DNA of 64,000 nt from an uncultured Acidimicrobiia bacterium (GTDB lineage: Bacteria > Actinomycetota > Acidimicrobiia > Acidimicrobiales > CAIXPF01). Shown piece after piece: positions 1 to 8,750 of this stretch; within the stretch, counting starts at the first letter, position 1; every line of letters starts with the position of its first letter. The stretch lies in assembly GCA_903921205.1 (NCBI GenBank), contig CAIXPF010000095.1:1-64000 (forward strand), read 5' to 3'. The position numbers and the translations under genes are program-made. A model generated the notes under the pieces. The model ran no database searches. It was not told the origin of the DNA and saw only the letters and a list, made by a program, of their open reading frames with translations.

Positions 1-121
1 CCCGGGTCCTTTGCGTTACCACCACCATCAGCGCACCGCAGGTCCCGAATGGGCCGCACGAACCCGCTGACCGCCCCCGCACGATCGACGTACCCCACGG
101 TCCCAACCCCGAGGTCGGCCG

Positions 122-1354
122 ATGACCGTCCTGCTCTGGCTCAGCACCGTCACGCTCGCCGCGCTGCTGGCGGCCCTGATGGGGGAGCGGCGCAAGCTGC
201 ACCGCAGCCTGCGGGCGCTGCACCGCGGGCTCGGTGCCGGCAACGCCGAGTCACCCTGGTCGGCCATCGCCGCCATCGGGCGGGCCATCGGAGAGTTGCA
301 GACGGCCCGCCGTGGCGACGAGGCCGAGCTCAGCCGCCTGCACCATGTCCTCGACGGCCTCGACACGTCGGTCCTGGTGTTCGACCGGGCCGGCGAGATC
401 CGTGTCGCCAACGCCGGGGGCCGGCGTCTCGCCGCCGGCCATCACGGCGACGCCCTGGTGCTCACCGCCGCGCGCGACCTGGCGGAGGCCTTTGTCGAGG
501 GCATCGAGGACCGCAAGGTCGCCTGCCTGGAGTTGGCGGGCCCACCCCGTCAGGTGTTCGAGATGACCGTGCGCGCCGCAGCTGAGCACGAGCGATTGGT
601 GACCGTCACCGAGATCACCGAGAGGCGCCGCCTCGAGGAGGTACGACGGGACTTCGTCGCCAACATCAGCCACGAGCTGCGCACCCCGATCGGCGCGATC
701 GCGTTGCTCACCGAGACCCTCGTCGACGTCGACGATTCGGACACGTTGGAGCGGATGTTGCGACGGTTGCACCACGAGGCGCTCCGGGTGGGTTCCACCA
801 TCGACGACCTGTTGCTGCTGTCGCGGATCGAGTCCGACGACCTCCCCGAGCGCGAACCGATCGAGGTCCACGCGGTGGTCGCCGAGGCCACCGAGCGGGT
901 GGCGTACGCAGCAGCCGCCCGGTCGATCACCATCGAGCGGTGCCCCGGCGACGCCGGACCCGTCGGATCGGCGCCGATCATCCTGCCCGGCGATCGCCGG
1001 CAGCTGGTGTCCGCGGTGTACAACCTGCTCGACAACGCCGTGAAGTACTCCGAGGACGGCAGCGCGGTGGTCGTGCGTACCACCGCGGCCGACGGCGAGG
1101 TCACGATCGAGGTGACCGACCAAGGGGTCGGTATCCCGACGAGGGACCTGCAACGGGTGTTCGAGCGGTTCTACCGGGTCGACCGGGCCCGCAGTCGCAA
1201 CACCGGCGGCACCGGCCTCGGGCTGGCCATCGTGCGACACGTCGTGGCCAACCACGGCGGCGAGGTGCGGGTGCACTCACGGGAGGGTGTCGGCTCCTCG
1301 TTCGTGCTGGCCCTTCCGGCTCAGGTCCCGCGCTCGAGCGCGGCGAACCGGTAG
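122..1354 (+). CDS. SenX3/PhoR-like sensor histidine kinase
   Basis: This 410-residue protein is a membrane-anchored two-component sensor kinase, probably for phosphate. An N-terminal hydrophobic segment (about residues 3-20) is followed by a PAS-like region (about 70-165). The HisKA box NISHELRTP follows, with the phospho-accepting His at 184. Then comes an HATPase domain with an N-box (NLLDNAVKYS), a G1 box (DQGVGIP) and a GTGLGLAIV G2 box. There is only one clear membrane segment and no sizeable extracytoplasmic loop, so it may sense through partners such as Pst/PhoU, as proposed for PhoR/SenX3 kinases. Its likely partner is the regulator at 1949-2653, but that gene is on the opposite strand. 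The gene overlaps the convergent winged-helix gene by 34 bp. Kinase identity is secure; the phosphate role is inferred from neighbours. The first 121 bases of the window hold no gene I can support. Confidence 0.9.
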   Translation: MTVLLWLSTVTLAALLAALMGERRKLHRSLRALHRGLGAGNAESPWSAIAAIGRAIGELQTARRGDEAELSRLHHVLDGLDTSVLVFDRAGEIRVANAGGRRLAAGHHGDALVLTAARDLAEAFVEGIEDRKVACLELAGPPRQVFEMTVRAAAEHERLVTVTEITERRRLEEVRRDFVANISHELRTPIGAIALLTETLVDVDDSDTLERMLRRLHHEALRVGSTIDDLLLLSRIESDDLPEREPIEVHAVVAEATERVAYAAAARSITIERCPGDAGPVGSAPIILPGDRRQLVSAVYNLLDNAVKYSEDGSAVVVRTTAADGEVTIEVTDQGVGIPTRDLQRVFERFYRVDRARSRNTGGTGLGLAIVRHVVANHGGEVRVHSREGVGSSFVLALPAQVPRSSAANR

Positions 1355-1938
1355 CCGATCCCGGTCACCGCGTGCACGGCCAGGCCGGCCTGGCGCAGGC
1401 CGAGCTTGCCCCGCAGCTCCGAGATCGCCACCCGCAGGCGGTCGAGCGAGCCGCTGCTGCCGCGCCATGCCTCACGCTGCAACAGCTCGTAGGGCACGGC
1501 ACGGCCGGCGTTCGCCACCAGCAGCGCCGACAGGATCGTCTCGGCCCGGTTCAGCTCGATCGGGCGCCCCGCCACCACTGCCCGGCAGCCGTCGATGTCG
1601 ACGGTGAGACCCAGCGCCGACACCGCACCACCGGAGGGCAGTTCGAGCGGTCCCGAGCAGCCGGGATCCGGGTCGTTCGACCACGGCGTCCCCGCGCCGT
1701 CGACCGGCTCGCCCGCAACCGGCCGGTCGATCACCGCAAGGTGCTCCAGTTGGCGGCGCAACCGACGGCAGGTGACCCGGGCATGCTGGGCGAGCACACC
1801 CGGCGGGTCGGGCTCGGTACCGGTGCAGATGACCTCGAGCAGCGACTCGAGCAGCACCAGCAGCTCCGCCGGGGAGCGGTCACCGGCCCCACCGGCCCCA
1901 CCGGCCGCGCCGGCCCCGCCGGCAACGTGACCGACCAT
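1321..1938 (-). CDS. Orphan OmpR-type winged-helix protein
   Basis: This 205-residue protein has a C-terminal winged-helix DNA-binding domain of the OmpR/PhoB output type (about residues 110-203). It ends in the wing motif VTGIGYRFA, and the recognition-helix region is SLDRLRVAISELRGKL. The N-terminal half starts with a Gly/Ala stretch and then a helical region with no recognisable receiver domain or phospho-acceptor Asp. It is the last gene of the pst-phoU-regulator run, 10 bp after the response regulator, so it is probably cotranscribed and under phosphate control. It overlaps the end of the convergent kinase gene. A second winged-helix protein lacking an obvious receiver lies at 32102-32620. 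Target genes cannot be told from the sequence. Confidence 0.75.
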   Translation of the reverse strand: MVGHVAGGAGAAGGAGGAGDRSPAELLVLLESLLEVICTGTEPDPPGVLAQHARVTCRRLRRQLEHLAVIDRPVAGEPVDGAGTPWSNDPDPGCSGPLELPSGGAVSALGLTVDIDGCRAVVAGRPIELNRAETILSALLVANAGRAVPYELLQREAWRGSSGSLDRLRVAISELRGKLGLRQAGLAVHAVTGIGYRFAALERGT

Positions 1939-1948
1939 CGCCCCGTCC

Positions 1949-2653
1949 TCAGCGCTCGGCGACGTACTTGTAGCCGAGGCCGCGGATGGTCACGATCCGC
2001 GTCGGCCGTGACGGCTCGGTCTCGACCTTGGCCCGCAACCGTTTGATGTGCACGTCGAGGGTCTTGGTGTCCCCGACGTAGTCGATGCCCCAGACCCGGT
2101 CGATGAGCGTCTCCCGGGTGAGGACCCGCCCCTGGTGCTCGAGGAGCAGGGCCAGCAGCTCGAACTCCTTCAGCGGCAGGCTGACCAGCTCGCCCCGGAT
2201 GTGGACCTCGTGACGTTCGAGGTCGATCGACACGTCGCCGACGGTGAGACCGCCGGTGCGTTCCGTCTCGGCCGGCGGGCCGTCGCCCTGGGCGCGACGC
2301 ATCACGGCACGGATCCTGGCCACCAGCTCGCGCATCCGGTACGGCTTGGCGACGTAGTCGTCGGCACCGACCTCGAGGCCGACCACCGTGTCGATCTCCG
2401 ACGCCTTGGCCGTCACCATGATGATCGGTATGGTCGAACGCGCACGCAGCTCCCGGCACACGTCGATCCCGGAGCGGCGGGGCAGCATCACGTCGAGCAG
2501 CACCACATCGGGCTGCACCGCGTCGAAGCGGGCCACGGCCTGCTCGCCGTCGGTGGCCACCTCGACATCGAAGCCCTCCCGGCTCAGCCCGATGCGCAGG
2601 GCATCGACGTAGGACTCCTCGTCCTCGACCACGAACACCACCGGGCGGCTCAC
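1949..2653 (-). CDS. PhoB/RegX3-like response regulator
   Basis: This 234-residue OmpR-family regulator has a receiver domain (1-120) with acidic pocket ED at 10-11, phospho-acceptor Asp54 in VVLLDVMLP, a conserved Thr in MVTAKA and Lys in VAKPYRM. The C-terminal winged helix (about 135-232) ends RGLGYKYVAER. It starts with GTG and overlaps the end of phoU by 4 bp (GTGA), so translation is coupled. Given pst and phoU upstream in the same run and a PHO-type repeat before pstC, it is most likely the phosphate-starvation activator that controls its own operon. Family assignment is certain; the phosphate role is strongly suggested by context. Confidence 0.93.
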   Translation of the reverse strand: MSRPVVFVVEDEESYVDALRIGLSREGFDVEVATDGEQAVARFDAVQPDVVLLDVMLPRRSGIDVCRELRARSTIPIIMVTAKASEIDTVVGLEVGADDYVAKPYRMRELVARIRAVMRRAQGDGPPAETERTGGLTVGDVSIDLERHEVHIRGELVSLPLKEFELLALLLEHQGRVLTRETLIDRVWGIDYVGDTKTLDVHIKRLRAKVETEPSRPTRIVTIRGLGYKYVAER

Positions 2654-3435
2654 GGCCGCTCACCCGACGCGCCGGCCTCCGCCGCGCCGTGCGGCGCGGC
2701 CGGCCCGGCCGGATCGCTCACGCCGGTAGCCCCGCCCTGAGCGGGTACCTCGTCCGACCCGGCGGCGGCCCGGCTGCGTTCGGGCTGCTGACCCGAGGCC
2801 ATGAACCACACCCGCTCACCGATGTTGACCGCATGGTCACCGATGCGCTCGAAATACCGGGAGATCAACGCCAGCTGCACCGCGGGCTGCAGAGCCAGCT
2901 TGTCGTCGGCGTACACCTCGAACATGGCCTCGACGAACTCGACCTGGAGCTGGTCGAGCCGGTTGTCGATGTCGTCCATCGCCGCACCGAGCGCGCCGTT
3001 GGTCTCGGAGTACGCGTCGACCGCCAGGCGCACCATCCGGACCGCCTCCTCGCTCATCTGCCCGATGATCCCCCGTAGCCGCGGTGGGATGTCGTGGCCG
3101 TAGATGCGACGTGCCCCCTTGGCGATGTTGACCGCCAGGTCGGCCGAACGCTCGAGGTCGCTGTTGATCCGCATGGTCGCCGACAGGGCCCGCAGGTCCG
3201 CCGCCATGGGCTGCTGCAACGCCAGCAGGCGGAAGCAACGGTCCTCGATGGTGTTCGACAGCACGTCTGCGGCGTCGTCGGCATCGATGATGCTCTGGCA
3301 GGCCGCGATGTCGGAGGCGAGCAGCGCGTCGGTGGAACGGGTCACCGCCTCGGTGACCATGGTGCCGAGGACCGCGATGTCGTGGCGCACCTCCGACAGG
3401 TCGCGGTGGAAGCTCTTGCGGCTCTCTTCTGCCAT
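2650..3435 (-). CDS. phoU: Phosphate transport accessory protein PhoU
   Basis: This 261-residue all-helical protein has two PhoU repeats, roughly residues 20-105 and 125-210. The second carries the typical motif RYFERIGDHAVNIGERV and the first the related DLERSADLAVNIAK; these are the metal-binding faces of the family. PhoU links the Pst transporter to the sensor kinase and represses the Pho response when phosphate is plentiful. It follows pstB by 46 bp and overlaps the regulator downstream. The C-terminal tail after residue 215 is Ala/Gly/Pro-rich and not part of the family core. Confidence 0.95.
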   Translation of the reverse strand: MAEESRKSFHRDLSEVRHDIAVLGTMVTEAVTRSTDALLASDIAACQSIIDADDAADVLSNTIEDRCFRLLALQQPMAADLRALSATMRINSDLERSADLAVNIAKGARRIYGHDIPPRLRGIIGQMSEEAVRMVRLAVDAYSETNGALGAAMDDIDNRLDQLQVEFVEAMFEVYADDKLALQPAVQLALISRYFERIGDHAVNIGERVWFMASGQQPERSRAAAGSDEVPAQGGATGVSDPAGPAAPHGAAEAGASGERP

Positions 3436-3481
3436 GTCAGCAGCACTCCTGTTCGGCGGGACGGTTCGGCGCGCAGGCCAC

Positions 3482-4321
3482 TCAGCCGAAACGGCCGGTG
3501 ACGTAGTTCTCGGTCCGGGAGTCGGACGGGTTGGAGAAGATCTTCTCGGTGTCGTCGTACTCGACGAGCACCCCGGTGCGACGGTCCGAGTCGGGGTTGA
3601 CCTCGACGGTGAAGAACGCCGTACGGTCCGACACCCGCGCCGCCTGCTGCATGTTGTGGGTGACGATCACGATGGTGTACTCGGCCTTGATCTCGTGCAT
3701 CAGGTCCTCGATCTTGCCGGTGGCGATGGGATCGAGGGCCGAGCACGGCTCGTCCATCAGCAACACGTCGGGGTTCGAGGCGACGGCCCGGGCGATGCAC
3801 AGCCGCTGCTGCTGCCCGCCGGAGAGGCCCAGCGCCGAGCTCTTGAGCCGGTCCTTGACCTCGTCCCACAGGGCGGCCTTGCGCAGGGACGACTCGACGA
3901 TCCCGTCGAACTCCGACTTGGCGACGCCGGCGATGCGCGGCCCGAACACGATGTTGTCGTAGATGGACTTGGGGAACGGGTTCGGCTTCTGGAACACCAT
4001 GCCGATGCGGCGGCGCACCTCGACGGCGTCGACCTGACGGTCGTAGAGGTCGACGCCGTGGTAGCGCACCTCGCCGGTGACCCGGCAGTCGTCGATCAGC
4101 TCGTTCATGCGGTTGAAGCAGCGCAGCACCGTGGACTTGCCGCACCCCGACGGGCCGATCATGGCCACGATCTCGTTGTGGGGCACGGCGAGGTGCACGT
4201 TGCGCACGGCCAGGAACTCGCCGTAGTAGACGTGCAGGTCCTTGGCGTCGAGGACCAGGCGCGGTGCATCCGGTGCTGCGGTGCCGTCCGTGGCGACGGC
4301 GGGGTCGGGTTCGACGGTCAC
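3482..4321 (-). CDS. pstB: Phosphate ABC transporter ATP-binding protein PstB
   Basis: This 279-residue ABC ATPase drives high-affinity phosphate import with PstC and PstA. Walker [10 protein letters not shown] lies at about residues 56-64. The signature [14 protein letters not shown], Walker B VLLMDEP with the following CSALD, and the H-loop [14 protein letters not shown] are all present. CRVTGEV and the Q-loop [14 protein letters not shown] are typical of PstB rather than of other ABC families. A 20-residue N-terminal extension precedes the domain. The gene lies 5 bp after pstA in the pst run. Confidence 0.97.
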   Translation of the reverse strand: MTVEPDPAVATDGTAAPDAPRLVLDAKDLHVYYGEFLAVRNVHLAVPHNEIVAMIGPSGCGKSTVLRCFNRMNELIDDCRVTGEVRYHGVDLYDRQVDAVEVRRRIGMVFQKPNPFPKSIYDNIVFGPRIAGVAKSEFDGIVESSLRKAALWDEVKDRLKSSALGLSGGQQQRLCIARAVASNPDVLLMDEPCSALDPIATGKIEDLMHEIKAEYTIVIVTHNMQQAARVSDRTAFFTVEVNPDSDRRTGVLVEYDDTEKIFSNPSDSRTENYVTGRFG

Positions 4322-4326
4322 CGGGG

Positions 4327-5262
4327 TTACCTCTTCTTCTCGAAACGGTTGCGCAGCACGATGGCCGTGGCGTTGGCGAGCAGGACCACGACGAGCAGCA
4401 CGACGATGGCGGCGGCGGTGATCTGGTCGAAGCCGGGCCGGGCGTTGGTCGACCAGGTGGCGATGACGATCGGCATGGCCGTGAACTGCTCGCGCAGCTG
4501 GCCGGGATCGAGCAGGCCACCGCTGTAGCCGACCGAGCCGGCCACTGCACCGACCAGGATGAGCGGGGCGGCTTCGCCCAGCGCCCGACCCAGCGACAGC
4601 AACGTACCGGTGAGTATGCCCGGTGCGGCGTAGGGCAGGACATGGCTGCGGATCACCTCCCAGCGGGTGGCGCCGACACCGAAGCCCGCTTCCCGCAGGC
4701 TGTCGGGAACGGCCCGGATCGCCTCCGACGAGGTGATGATGACCACCGGGAGCACCAGCACCGCGACCGCCAACGCCCCCGACAGGGCCGTCTTGCCGCC
4801 CGTCACCGGCCGCAGGAGGGTCACGAAGATGGTGTAGGCGAGGATGCCGTACACCACCGAGGGCACCCCGGCGAGGTTGCGGATGTTCAGCTCGATGAAG
4901 CGGGTCATGCGGTTACGCGGCGCGTACTCCTCGAGGTACACCGCAGCGGAGATCCCCAGCGGGAAGGCCACCAACGTGGTCACCACCCCGATCCACAAGG
5001 TGCCGCGCAGACCCTGGAAGACCCCGGCCTCCTTGGCCCGCGAGCGTGACTCGGCGGTGAGGAAGTCGCCGAGCCGGGTGGCGAGGGTCTCCCAGCCGAG
5101 GGTCAGGACCTGCACCAGCAGGGCGGCCAGGATCACCACGGTGAACAGCAGGGCCACCTGCAGCACCACCCGGAACAGCACGCCGCGCACGTCGCGGCCC
5201 CCGGCGAGCGACGCCTTGACCCGATCCGCCGTACCGGCATCGAGCACCCGTCCGATGGTCAT
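4327..5262 (-). CDS. pstA: Phosphate ABC transporter permease PstA
   Basis: This 311-residue inner-membrane permease has about six transmembrane segments after a charged N-terminus. The coupling-loop region of binding-protein-dependent permeases is visible ([29 protein letters not shown], abbreviated: [19 protein letters not shown]). The stretches [13 protein letters not shown]-like ([17 protein letters not shown]) and [15 protein letters not shown] are hallmarks of PstA. It pairs with PstC to form the phosphate channel. It sits between pstC (10 bp upstream) and pstB (5 bp downstream). Confidence 0.95.
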   Translation of the reverse strand: MTIGRVLDAGTADRVKASLAGGRDVRGVLFRVVLQVALLFTVVILAALLVQVLTLGWETLATRLGDFLTAESRSRAKEAGVFQGLRGTLWIGVVTTLVAFPLGISAAVYLEEYAPRNRMTRFIELNIRNLAGVPSVVYGILAYTIFVTLLRPVTGGKTALSGALAVAVLVLPVVIITSSEAIRAVPDSLREAGFGVGATRWEVIRSHVLPYAAPGILTGTLLSLGRALGEAAPLILVGAVAGSVGYSGGLLDPGQLREQFTAMPIVIATWSTNARPGFDQITAAAIVVLLVVVLLANATAIVLRNRFEKKR

Positions 5263-5272
5263 GGTCGCCCCC

Positions 5273-6217
5273 TCAGTACTTCTGGCGCACGCGGCGCACG
5301 ATCCGGTTGGCGACGATGTTCAAGCCGAGCGTGATCAGGAACAGCAACAGGCCGACGAAGAACAGGCTCTGATAGGCGTTGCCCTGCCCGACCACCGCGT
5401 CGGAACCACCCGCCAGCGAGGCCATCGCTGCGGTCATGGTCAGCGACGGCTGGAACGGGCTGGCGGTGAACTGGGCCTGGTCGGCACCGCCGGCGATGAG
5501 CACCACCATGGTCTCGCCGATCGCCCGGGAGGTCGCCAGGATGGCCGCCGCCACGAGCCCCGACACCGCTGCGGGGACCACGACCCGCAGGCTGGTGGTC
5601 ATCCGGCGGGCCCCGAGCCCGGCCGAGGCCTCCCGCAGGGCCCGTGGCACCGAGGACATGGCGTCCTCGGAGACCGAGGCCACGAGCGGGATGGTGAGGA
5701 TGGCCACACCGAGCCCGGCGGATGCCAGGTTGGACAGCGGGGCGGCCGGGCGGATCCCCTGCACGATGTGCGGCGAGATCCAGGTGAGGGCGAAGAAGCC
5801 GAGCACCACGCTGGGCACCCCGGCCAGGGTCTCGAGCACCGGCTTGAGGATCCGCCGGGTCCGGGCCCCGGCGTACTCCGAGAGATACACCGCCGTGGCG
5901 AACCCGATCGGCCCGGCCACCACCATGGCCACCGAGGTCACGATGAGGGTGGCGACGAGCAGCGTCTTGATGTCGAAGAACCCCTCACGGGGGAACCAGC
6001 CCGTCGTCCACAGCGCCGACGGGTCGACGCCGACCAGGAAACGGCCGGCCTCGACCGCCAGCGATCCGACGATCAGGGCCGAGATGACCAGCGAGGTGAG
6101 CGCCGCGGCCAGGAAGAACAGCCGGATCCGGCCCTCGCGTCGACGGCGACGACGGTTGCCGGCGAGGTCACCGATCTCCAACGCCGGGCGCACCTGGGCA
6201 TGATCGGTCAGCGCCAT
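5273..6217 (-). CDS. pstC: Phosphate ABC transporter permease PstC
   Basis: This 314-residue permease has one membrane segment near residues 30-55 and five more after residue 80. PstC features include [19 protein letters not shown], the coupling loop EASAGLGARRMTTSLRVVVP and ATSRAIGETMVVLIAGG. The usual partner pstS (substrate-binding lipoprotein) would be expected just upstream but is absent. The neighbour there is a divergent fibronectin-III protein, so the binding protein must be encoded elsewhere. This is the first gene of a six-gene minus-strand run and has a PHO-type direct repeat about 170 bp upstream. Confidence 0.95.
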   Translation of the reverse strand: MALTDHAQVRPALEIGDLAGNRRRRRREGRIRLFFLAAALTSLVISALIVGSLAVEAGRFLVGVDPSALWTTGWFPREGFFDIKTLLVATLIVTSVAMVVAGPIGFATAVYLSEYAGARTRRILKPVLETLAGVPSVVLGFFALTWISPHIVQGIRPAAPLSNLASAGLGVAILTIPLVASVSEDAMSSVPRALREASAGLGARRMTTSLRVVVPAAVSGLVAAAILATSRAIGETMVVLIAGGADQAQFTASPFQPSLTMTAAMASLAGGSDAVVGQGNAYQSLFFVGLLLFLITLGLNIVANRIVRRVRQKY

Positions 6218-6581
6218 GGCCGGCCCGCCTCGACGGTCGTCGCTGGTGGCCTACGGCCTCCGGCGAGGGGTGCGGCCCGTTCGATTCCCCGTCTGACTCG
6301 CACAGGCGCTCCCCGGTGGCGGCCCGCACGCCGGGCCGGCGACGGCAACCTACGAAGGCCAGGTAACGAAATCCCCTGGTCGGGGTGAACGGGAGGTGAA
6401 CACCGGGCCAAGGTTGCGTGCGCGTGGCGATCGGGTCGTCAGGGGGCGCGCGACCCCGCATCGGCCCCGTGGTTGTGCCATCCTCGCAGCACGCGTCGAG
6501 GGTCCACCCCGTGAGGAACGTCCGGCGGAGGACGGGTGGCCGGCGACGCACGAGGCGGACGAGGCGGACGAGGCGAACGGC
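6218..6581. other. Divergent intergenic region between pstC and the Fn3 gene
   Basis: These 364 bases separate the pst operon (minus) from the fibronectin-III gene (plus). They hold the PHO-type repeat described separately. For pstC a tentative promoter is TTCACC as -35 (6384-6389) and TTACCT as -10 (6361-6366), read on the minus strand with a 17-nt spacer. Near the plus-strand start there is a short tandem of the 9-mer GAGGCGGAC (6553-6570). An open frame runs in phase upstream of 6582, but its Arg-rich translation looks non-coding. Confidence 0.5.
6384..6401 (-). promoter_or_regulatory. PHO-box direct repeat before pstC
   Basis: Read on the minus strand, GTTCACC occurs twice exactly 11 bp apart (6401-6395 and 6390-6384) as GTTCACCTCCCGTTCACC. 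Direct repeat units of 11 bp beginning GTTCACC are the binding pattern of PhoP in Streptomyces and resemble mycobacterial RegX3 sites. A weaker CGTTACC lies two further periods along (6368-6362). The site precedes pstC by about 167 bp and is the natural target of the response regulator encoded in this same operon. It may also serve the divergent Fn3 gene. Confidence 0.7.
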
Positions 6582-8309
6582 ATGGCGAGCACCCCGAGCC
6601 CCAGCAGCGCGCGCGGACGGTTGTCCGCGTGCATCGCCGTGCTGACGGTGCTGGTGTCCATCTGCTGGGTCGGCCTGACCCCGGCGGTGGCCGCGGCGGC
6701 GACCGTGCCCGGCCCGCCGGCGATCACCGCGCTCAGCCCGGGCAAGGCCAGCGTCACCGTCACCTGGACCGCGCCGGCCAACACCGGCGGCTCGGCCGTC
6801 ACCGGCTACGTCGTCGTCCCCTACCTGGGCACCACCGCGCAGCCGGCCCGCAGCTTCGCCTCCGCCGCCACCACCCAGACCATCACCGGGCTCACCGCCG
6901 GGGCGACCTACCGGTTCAAGGTCCGCGCCCGCAACGCCGTCGGGCTGGGCACCTGGTCGGCCCTGTCAGCCACCGTCACCCCGTTCGCGACGCCCGGGGC
7001 ACCCACGATCGGGACGGTCGCGGCGGCGGTCGCCAGCGTGATCGTCACCTGGAGCGCGCCGGCGGAAACCGGCGGTTCGCCCATCACCGGCTACCTCGTG
7101 ACCCCGTACCTGGGTTCCGTCGCCCAGGCCACCCGCAGCTTCGCCTCGACCGCCACCACCCAGACCATCACCGGGCTCACCAACGGGGCGACCTACCGGT
7201 TCAAGGTCCGCGCCCGCAGCGCCGTCGGGGTGGGCGCCTTCTCCGCCGCCTCGGCGGCCTCGACCCCGGTGGCGGTCGTGGCAGCACCGACCATCACCGT
7301 GTTCGGCAGCCAACCGCTCGAGTTCGGCAAGGTCGGCCTCGCCCAGCCCGACGTCAACGTCATCGGCCGGGTCAGCCCCACCGGCAGCATCCGGTCGATG
7401 ACCTACGAGCTGAACGGGGCGGACCCCGTGGCGATGGGCGTCGGCCCCGACACGCGGCGGCTGACCAACCCCGGCGACTTCAACGTGGCCATCCCGGCGT
7501 CGAGCCTGCAGGTGGGGCTCAACACCGTCCGGCTGCGGGCGGTCAACACCGTCGGGGTCGCAACGGTTCGTGACGTCACCGTGCGACTCACCGGCCCGGC
7601 CCCCTGGCCACTGCCCTACTCGGTGAGCTGGGCGCCGGCGACGAACCTGCACGCGGTGGTCCAACCGGTCGACGGCGAGTGGGCGATCTCCGGCGGGGCG
7701 GTGCGCACCCTGGAGGTCGGCTACGACCGGTTGCTCGCCGTCGGTGACGGCACGTGGACCGACTTCGAGGCGACGGTGCCGATCACGGTGCATGCGGTCG
7801 ACCCGAACGGGTACACCCCGACCAGCGGTTCGCCCGGCATCGGGTTCATCACCCACTGGATCGGCCACGACACCGTCGACGCCCTCCAGCCGCACTGGGG
7901 GTTCGCCGACCGTTTCGGCGGGATCGCCTGGTACCGCTACCCGACGTCCGGCAACCGTCTCGAGCTGCGCGACGGCAAGGCCGCGCTGCTGGCCAAGGAC
8001 ACCACCGGCAAGACGATCACCACCGGGGTGAGCTACCTCTACAAGGTCCGCGCCGAGAGCGGCGGAGCCGGCCAGGGACCCAAGTACCAGCTGAAGGTGT
8101 GGCCGGCGGGCACCGCCGAGCCGGCGGCGTGGGATCTCTCGGCCCGGCTGCCCGTCGGCGCGGTGGCGGCCGGATCGCTGCTGCTCGTCGCCCACCACGT
8201 GGACGCCTCGTTCGGCACCCTCCAGGTGCGGGCGCTCGGCGCCGCCGAGCTCGCCGTGAGCCGCGCCGCCGCGGACGAGGTGGTGGCCACCCCGATCCCG
8301 GAGGACTGA
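6582..8309 (+). CDS. Secreted fibronectin type III protein
   Basis: This protein is about 575 residues. I chose ATG 6582 because a signal peptide follows at once (hydrophobic run LSACIAVLTVLVSICWVG, then AVAAAA). Two fibronectin-III domains follow (about residues 40-125 and 130-215), very similar to each other. Each contains VTWxAPxxTGGSxxTGYxVxPYLG and TTQTITGLTxGATYRFKVRARxAVG. Next comes a beta-rich Ig-like region (about 225-330) and a C-terminal domain of about 230 residues with WYRYPTSGNRLELRDG. That last domain resembles a jelly-roll carbohydrate- or matrix-binding module, but I cannot name its family. It is probably extracellular. It shares the upstream region with the pst operon. Confidence 0.8.
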   Translation: MASTPSPSSARGRLSACIAVLTVLVSICWVGLTPAVAAAATVPGPPAITALSPGKASVTVTWTAPANTGGSAVTGYVVVPYLGTTAQPARSFASAATTQTITGLTAGATYRFKVRARNAVGLGTWSALSATVTPFATPGAPTIGTVAAAVASVIVTWSAPAETGGSPITGYLVTPYLGSVAQATRSFASTATTQTITGLTNGATYRFKVRARSAVGVGAFSAASAASTPVAVVAAPTITVFGSQPLEFGKVGLAQPDVNVIGRVSPTGSIRSMTYELNGADPVAMGVGPDTRRLTNPGDFNVAIPASSLQVGLNTVRLRAVNTVGVATVRDVTVRLTGPAPWPLPYSVSWAPATNLHAVVQPVDGEWAISGGAVRTLEVGYDRLLAVGDGTWTDFEATVPITVHAVDPNGYTPTSGSPGIGFITHWIGHDTVDALQPHWGFADRFGGIAWYRYPTSGNRLELRDGKAALLAKDTTGKTITTGVSYLYKVRAESGGAGQGPKYQLKVWPAGTAEPAAWDLSARLPVGAVAAGSLLLVAHHVDASFGTLQVRALGAAELAVSRAAADEVVATPIPED

Positions 8310-8340
8310 CGTCCCGGCGACCGGCACGGCGACGGTGCTC

Positions 8341-8346
8341 TAGAGT
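8341..8346 (+). promoter_or_regulatory. Leaderless-type -10 box before 8353
   Basis: TAGAGT ends 6 nt before the ATG at 8353, so transcription would begin at or next to the start codon. It is one of many such boxes in this window. Confidence 0.5.
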
Positions 8347-8352
8347 GCCGCG

Positions 8353-8652
8353 ATGATCGTCATCTCCGGCACCTTCACCGTCGACCCCGCTGACCGCGAG
8401 GCCTTCCTCACCGCCGCCAAGGCCGTCATGGCCGACACCCTCCTCGAGGCAGGCTGCCACGCCTACTGCTTCTCGCCGAGCGTGACCGACCCGGCCGTGG
8501 TGCACCTGTTCGAGAAGTGGGACTCCGAGGACGCCCTCGGCCCCCACATGAAGACCGACCACATCCGGGCCTTCGGCCGGGCGCTGAAGGACCTCAAGGT
8601 CCTCGGCCGCGAGATCAGCATGTACGAGGTGGCGTCCGAGAAGAAGATGTGA
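8353..8652 (+). CDS. Antibiotic biosynthesis monooxygenase-domain protein
   Basis: This 99-residue protein is a single ferredoxin-like alpha+beta barrel domain of the ABM family, a fold used by small quinone or polyketide monooxygenases, haem-degrading proteins and related dimers. Visible family features are the first strand MIVISGTFTVDP and the central CHAYCFSPSVTDPAVVHLFEKW. After that comes HMKTDHIRAFGRAL, carrying the typical HxxxxHxxxF pattern. Length is normal for the family. Substrate is unknown. A TAGAGT box 6 nt before the ATG indicates a leaderless transcript. The putative selenoprotein gene follows 98 bp downstream. Confidence 0.85.
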   Translation: MIVISGTFTVDPADREAFLTAAKAVMADTLLEAGCHAYCFSPSVTDPAVVHLFEKWDSEDALGPHMKTDHIRAFGRALKDLKVLGREISMYEVASEKKM

Positions 8653-8750
8653 CCGTCGCGGATCCGCTGCGCTCGACGCGCACCGGACCCGCCCGATCCG
8701 CGTCCGGCCGGTACCGTGGTCGGACCTCCCGCAGAGAAAGCGAGCGTGAC

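Noticed and set aside
3104-4528. Plus-strand open frame opposite phoU and pstB
   Set aside because: Antisense shadow of securely identified genes with no recognisable motif.
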